Shown here one piece after another: positions 60,602 to 64,000 of a stretch of DNA of 64,000 nt. The notes below the pieces were generated by a model. That model worked only from the letters and a program-made list of their open reading frames with translations. It did no database searches and had not been told where the DNA came from. Each line of letters begins with the position of its first letter. Within the stretch, counting starts at the first letter, position 1. Source of the stretch: Nocardioides jiangsuensis (GTDB lineage Bacteria; Actinomycetota; Actinomycetes; Propionibacteriales; Nocardioidaceae). The DNA is taken from positions 310,001 through 374,000 of the forward strand of contig NZ_JAIEZQ010000003.1 in assembly GCF_019679455.1 (NCBI RefSeq), read 5' to 3'. The translations under genes and the position numbers were made by a program.

Positions 60602-62409
60602 CCGCGCCCGCGAGCACGACGGACATGATCACGGCGCTGGTACGTCTGCGTGAGGCCCTGCACGGCGCCGCCCTCCCGCTCGACGTACCCGGAGCCGCCG
60701 CCCAGCGCACCGCGCGCACCGAGATGGTCGACCAGATCGAGGACTACGTCCTGCCCCGGCTGGTCCAGATCGACGCGCCCCTGCTGACCGTCGTCGGCGG
60801 GTCCACCGGCGCCGGCAAGTCGACCCTGGTCAACTCGTTGGTCGGCCGCCGGGTCACCGAGCCCGGCGTGCTCCGCCCGACCACCCGGTCGCCCGTGCTC
60901 GTGCACAACCCGGTCGACGCGGACTGGTTCGACCACTCCCGGATCCTGCCCGACCTGGCCCGCACCACCGGCGCCACCGGCGACCCGGGCGCGCTCCAGC
61001 TCGTGGCCAGCGACACCGTGCCGCCGGGCCTGGCGATCCTCGACGCCCCCGACATCGACTCGGTCGAGGAGCGCAACCGCACCCTCGCCGCGCAGCTGCT
61101 CGCCGCGGCCGACCTGTGGCTCTTCGTCACCTCCGCCGCCCGGTACGCCGACCAGGTCCCCTGGGGCTTCCTCAAGGCCGCCGCCGAGCGGAGCACCGCA
61201 GTCGCGATCGTGCTCGACCGGACCCCGGCCGACGCCGTGGACGAGGTCGGCGGCCACCTGGCCCGGATGCTCACCACCCGCGGCCTGCGCGACTCGCCGC
61301 TGTTCACGGTCACCGAGGGCGTCGTCGACGACGACGGGCTGCTGCCGGCCGAGTCGGTGGCGGAGATCCGCGGCTGGCTGCACCTGCTCGCCGCGGACGC
61401 GAACGCCCGGGCCGCGGTCGTGAAGCAGACCCTCGACGGCGCGGTCCGCAGCCTCGCCCGCCGTACCCACCTCGTCGCCGACGCGGCCGCCGAGCAGGCC
61501 ACCGCGGTCGCCCGGCTCCGCGAGGACGTGGACCGCGCCTACGACGACGCGGTCACCAAGGTCGACGAGGCCTCGGCCGACGGCACCCTGCTCCGCGGGG
61601 AGGTGCTCGCGCGCTGGCAGGAGTTCGTCGGCACCGGCGAGCTGCTCCGCTCCCTGGAGACCCGGGTCGGCTGGCTCCGCGACCGGATCGTCAACCTGGT
61701 CAAGGGCCAGCCGCAGCAGGCCCAGAAGGTCACCGTCGCGGTCGAGTCCGGCCTGGAGACGCTGATCCTCGAGCACGCCGAGAACGCCGCGGAGCAGGCA
61801 GCCCGGTCCTGGCGCTCGACCGAGGCCGGCCAGCACCTGGCGGAGGACTCCGGACGCGACCTCGGCCGCGCCTCCCGCGACTTCCGGGCCCGCGCGGAGC
61901 GGTCCGTGCGCGACTGGCAGCAGGACGTGCTCGACATGGTCCGCCGCGAGGGCGCCCAGAAGCGCTCCACCGCGCGGTTCCTCGCCTTCGGCGTCAACGG
62001 CCTCAGCGTGGCGCTGATGATCGTGGTCTTCGCGCACACCGCCGGGGTCACCGGGGCGGAGGCAGGTATCGCGGGCGGCTCCGCGGTGGTCGGCCAGAAG
62101 CTGCTCGAGGCGGTCTTCGGCGACCAGGCGGTACGCCGGCTCGCCGACAACGCGCGGACGTCCCTGCGGACGCGCGTGGAGGAGCTGCTCGACGCCGAGC
62201 GCGCCCGCTACCTCGAGGTGCTCGACGACCTCGCGGTCGACCCCGACACCGCGGAGAACCTGCGCGCGGTCTCCCGCCGGATCGACGACCTGCGCTTCGC
62301 GTCCCAGCTGGCCCCCACCTCCGCCGAGGAGAGCTCGTTGCAGGAGATCGCCCCCGACGACACCGTGGGCGCGGAACGTCCCGGCGGCACCCCCGGGAGC
62401 GGCGCGTGA
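60598..62409 (+). CDS. Dynamin-like GTPase, first of a pair
   Basis: 603 residues from GTG 60598. The P loop is GGSTGAGKST (~67-76), G2 is TTRSP and G3-like is LDAPDIDSVEERN. G4 is the weak VLDRTPAD. The middle is long and helical, and one hydrophobic stretch (~460-480, VNGLSVALMIVVFAHTAGV) allows membrane insertion. Layout matches bacterial dynamin-like/YfjP-type GTPases of actinobacteria, which occur in adjacent pairs. Coupled to prsW-like and to the next GTPase gene. Confidence 0.85.
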   Translation: MTAPASTTDMITALVRLREALHGAALPLDVPGAAAQRTARTEMVDQIEDYVLPRLVQIDAPLLTVVGGSTGAGKSTLVNSLVGRRVTEPGVLRPTTRSPVLVHNPVDADWFDHSRILPDLARTTGATGDPGALQLVASDTVPPGLAILDAPDIDSVEERNRTLAAQLLAAADLWLFVTSAARYADQVPWGFLKAAAERSTAVAIVLDRTPADAVDEVGGHLARMLTTRGLRDSPLFTVTEGVVDDDGLLPAESVAEIRGWLHLLAADANARAAVVKQTLDGAVRSLARRTHLVADAAAEQATAVARLREDVDRAYDDAVTKVDEASADGTLLRGEVLARWQEFVGTGELLRSLETRVGWLRDRIVNLVKGQPQQAQKVTVAVESGLETLILEHAENAAEQAARSWRSTEAGQHLAEDSGRDLGRASRDFRARAERSVRDWQQDVLDMVRREGAQKRSTARFLAFGVNGLSVALMIVVFAHTAGVTGAEAGIAGGSAVVGQKLLEAVFGDQAVRRLADNARTSLRTRVEELLDAERARYLEVLDDLAVDPDTAENLRAVSRRIDDLRFASQLAPTSAEESSLQEIAPDDTVGAERPGGTPGSGA

Positions 62410-64000
62410 CCGCCCTCGTCGAAGGCGCCAAGAAGCTCGTCGGGCGCGGCTCCTCGGACGTCGCGGTCCGGGTCGAGGGCCTGGAGCGGGCGGTCACCGC
62501 GGGCCGCGGCCGGCTCGACGACGGGCTGGTCGACGACGCGGCCGGGGTCGTGGAGCGGGCCGGCACCCGGCTCAAGCTCTCCGCCGAGCACACCGTCGTC
62601 GCACTCGCCGGGGCCACCGGGTCCGGCAAGTCCTCGACCTTCAACGCGCTCACCGGGCTCGACCTGGCCGCGGTCGGCGTGAGGCGGCCCACCACGTCAT
62701 GGACGATGGCCTGCACCTGGGGCGCCGAGGGGTCCGGGGAGCTCCTGGACTGGCTGGGCGTGCCCAAGCGGCACCAGGTCTCGCGCAACAGCATGCTCGA
62801 CGCGCCGGTCAGCGACGACCGCGACCTGCAGGGCCTGGTCCTGCTCGACCTTCCCGACCACGACTCGACCGAGGTCTCCCACCACGTCGAGGTGGACCGG
62901 CTGGTCCGGCTCACCGACATGCTGGTCTGGGTGCTCGACCCGCAGAAGTACGCCGACGCGGCGATCCACGACCGGTATCTCCGGCCGCTCGCGTCGCACA
63001 GCGACGTGATGCTGGTCGTGCTCAACCACATCGACGAGGTCCCCGAGAACCGGCGCGCGTCGATGATCGACGACCTGCAGCGGCTGCTCGACGCGGACGG
63101 CCTCGCCGGCGTCCCCGTGATCGCCACCTCCGCCCGGCACGGCGACGGCATCCCCGAGCTGAAGCAGGCGATCGCCGCCCGGGTCGCGGCGAAGAAGGCC
63201 ACCAAGGCGCGGCTGCTGGCCGACGTCACCGACGCGGCGCGGTCGATGCAGACGGTGAGCGGTACGGCGAAGCCGACCGACGTCGCGCGGGCCCGCAAGA
63301 ACGAGCTCGTCGACGCGTTCGCCGACGCCGCCGGTGTGCCCACCGTGGTCCACGCCGTCGAGCAGGCCACCCGGGTCCGGGCCAACCGCGCCACCGGCTG
63401 GCCGGTCACCGCCTGGCTCGGGAAGCTCCGGCCCGACCCGCTGAAGCGCCTGCACCTCGACCTCGGCCGCGACGGCCGGCTGCTCACCGGCGCGGCCCGG
63501 GCCTCGGTGCCGGAGGCCTCGCAGGTGCAGCGGGCCCGGGTGGACACCGCCGTACGCGCGGTCGCCGACGACGCCGCCGCGGAGCTGACCCGGCCCTGGG
63601 TGGCCGCGGTACGCAACGCGTCCGTCTCCCGGCTGCCCGACCTGAACGACGCGCTGGACAAGGCGGTCTCCACCACCGACCTCGGCGTCTCGCGGACCCC
63701 GGTGTGGTGGCGGCTGGTGCGCGTCCTCCAGTGGGCGCTGATCCTCACCGCGCTCGCCGGCGGGCTGTGGCTCGGCGGGCTCGCGGTGATGGGCTACCTG
63801 CAGCTGCCCGCGCCGGAGACGCCGGACTACCGGGGCTTCCCGGTGCCGACGCTGATGCTGCTCGGGGGAGTGGCCGCCGGGATCGTGCTGGCGCTGCTGT
63901 GCCGGGTGCTGACCGGGCTGAGCGCGCGTGCGAAGGCGCGGTCGGCGGACCGGCGTCTGCGGACGGCGATCGGGGAGGTCACCGAGCGGCTGGTGGTCGA
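62406..64000 (+). CDS. Dynamin-like GTPase, second of the pair (runs off the window)
   Basis: Starts at GTG 62406, overlapping the previous stop by four bases, and is open to the end (531 codons, no stop). P loop GATGSGKSST near residue 64, G2 RRPTTSW, G3 DLPDHDS and G4 NHID (VVLNHIDEV), all intact, unlike its partner. Near the visible end are two membrane helices (WALILTALAGGLWLGGLAVM and LMLLGGVAAGIVLALL). Such pairs remodel membranes as heterodimers in characterised systems. Function here is unknown. Confidence 0.85.
   Translation, partial: MTALVEGAKKLVGRGSSDVAVRVEGLERAVTAGRGRLDDGLVDDAAGVVERAGTRLKLSAEHTVVALAGATGSGKSSTFNALTGLDLAAVGVRRPTTSWTMACTWGAEGSGELLDWLGVPKRHQVSRNSMLDAPVSDDRDLQGLVLLDLPDHDSTEVSHHVEVDRLVRLTDMLVWVLDPQKYADAAIHDRYLRPLASHSDVMLVVLNHIDEVPENRRASMIDDLQRLLDADGLAGVPVIATSARHGDGIPELKQAIAARVAAKKATKARLLADVTDAARSMQTVSGTAKPTDVARARKNELVDAFADAAGVPTVVHAVEQATRVRANRATGWPVTAWLGKLRPDPLKRLHLDLGRDGRLLTGAARASVPEASQVQRARVDTAVRAVADDAAAELTRPWVAAVRNASVSRLPDLNDALDKAVSTTDLGVSRTPVWWRLVRVLQWALILTALAGGLWLGGLAVMGYLQLPAPETPDYRGFPVPTLMLLGGVAAGIVLALLCRVLTGLSARAKARSADRRLRTAIGEVTERLVV

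Overview
The window is high-GC DNA with dense, short-spaced genes and frequent GTG starts. It carries several actinobacterial hallmarks: a SigK/RskA-type sigma/anti-sigma pair, an F420-type (LLM) oxidoreductase, a DUF5994 protein, a mycoredoxin/thioredoxin-type ArsC and remains of an actinomycete integrative element. Gene content and style suggest a soil or rhizosphere actinobacterium of the Nocardioides/Nocardioidaceae kind. That assignment is inference; no rRNA is present to test it.

Layout. 0.8-6.6 kb: a stressosome operon (RsbR, RsbS, RsbT, an RsbT-like/PP2C fusion, a histidine kinase whose N-terminus looks like a dead RsbT, and a REC-GAF-PP2C phosphatase). 6.6-7.8 kb: an arsI/arsR divergon with a small Cys-rich gene. 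7.9-12.8 kb: a lipoprotein, DUF5994, SPFH/slipin, AMIN/GerMN, Nudix and beta-lactamase-fold genes. 12.9-16.4 kb: a hemerythrin-like gene and a second arsenic cluster (arsR, acr3, arsC, arsO-like). 16.4-22.2 kb: an EamA transporter, three alpha/beta hydrolases, a P-loop kinase, a cupin and a DinB protein. 22.2-32.3 kb: an accessory-looking stretch with small membrane proteins, a frameshifted gene, a GlxA-type regulator, a tandem pair of ABM-like proteins, long gene-poor gaps and dispersed short repeats. 32.3-35.6 kb: a decayed integrative element (rep, xis and int remnants) bounded by a 72-bp direct repeat of the 3' half of tRNA-Lys plus its terminator. 35.8-45.9 kb: core-like genes (sigK/rskA, a CrtI-like oxidoreductase, pirin, an M4 protease with a CUB domain, tRNA-His, orn, MauE/DsbA-like proteins, chrA, tRNA-Arg). 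46-51 kb: GNAT, DinB, an LLM oxidoreductase, and an ACC deaminase with a class III aminotransferase. 51.5-55.4 kb: a second partner-switching module (membrane PP2C, REC-PAS-PAS-histidine kinase, REC-HATPase fusion). 55.5-64 kb: baeRF3, class I aldolase, PepP-like peptidase, PrsW-like membrane protease and two dynamin-like GTPases, the last running off the end.

How parts work together. Both signalling modules combine STAS, HATPase and PP2C parts that normally control an anti-sigma/sigma partner switch, but neither has a sigma factor beside it, so their outputs must act elsewhere. The two ars loci together cover inorganic arsenate and arsenite (ArsC plus Acr3) and organoarsenicals (ArsI, possibly ArsO). 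The integrative element cannot move by itself: rep, xis and int all carry frameshifts, and the integrase also has Cys where the catalytic Tyr should be.
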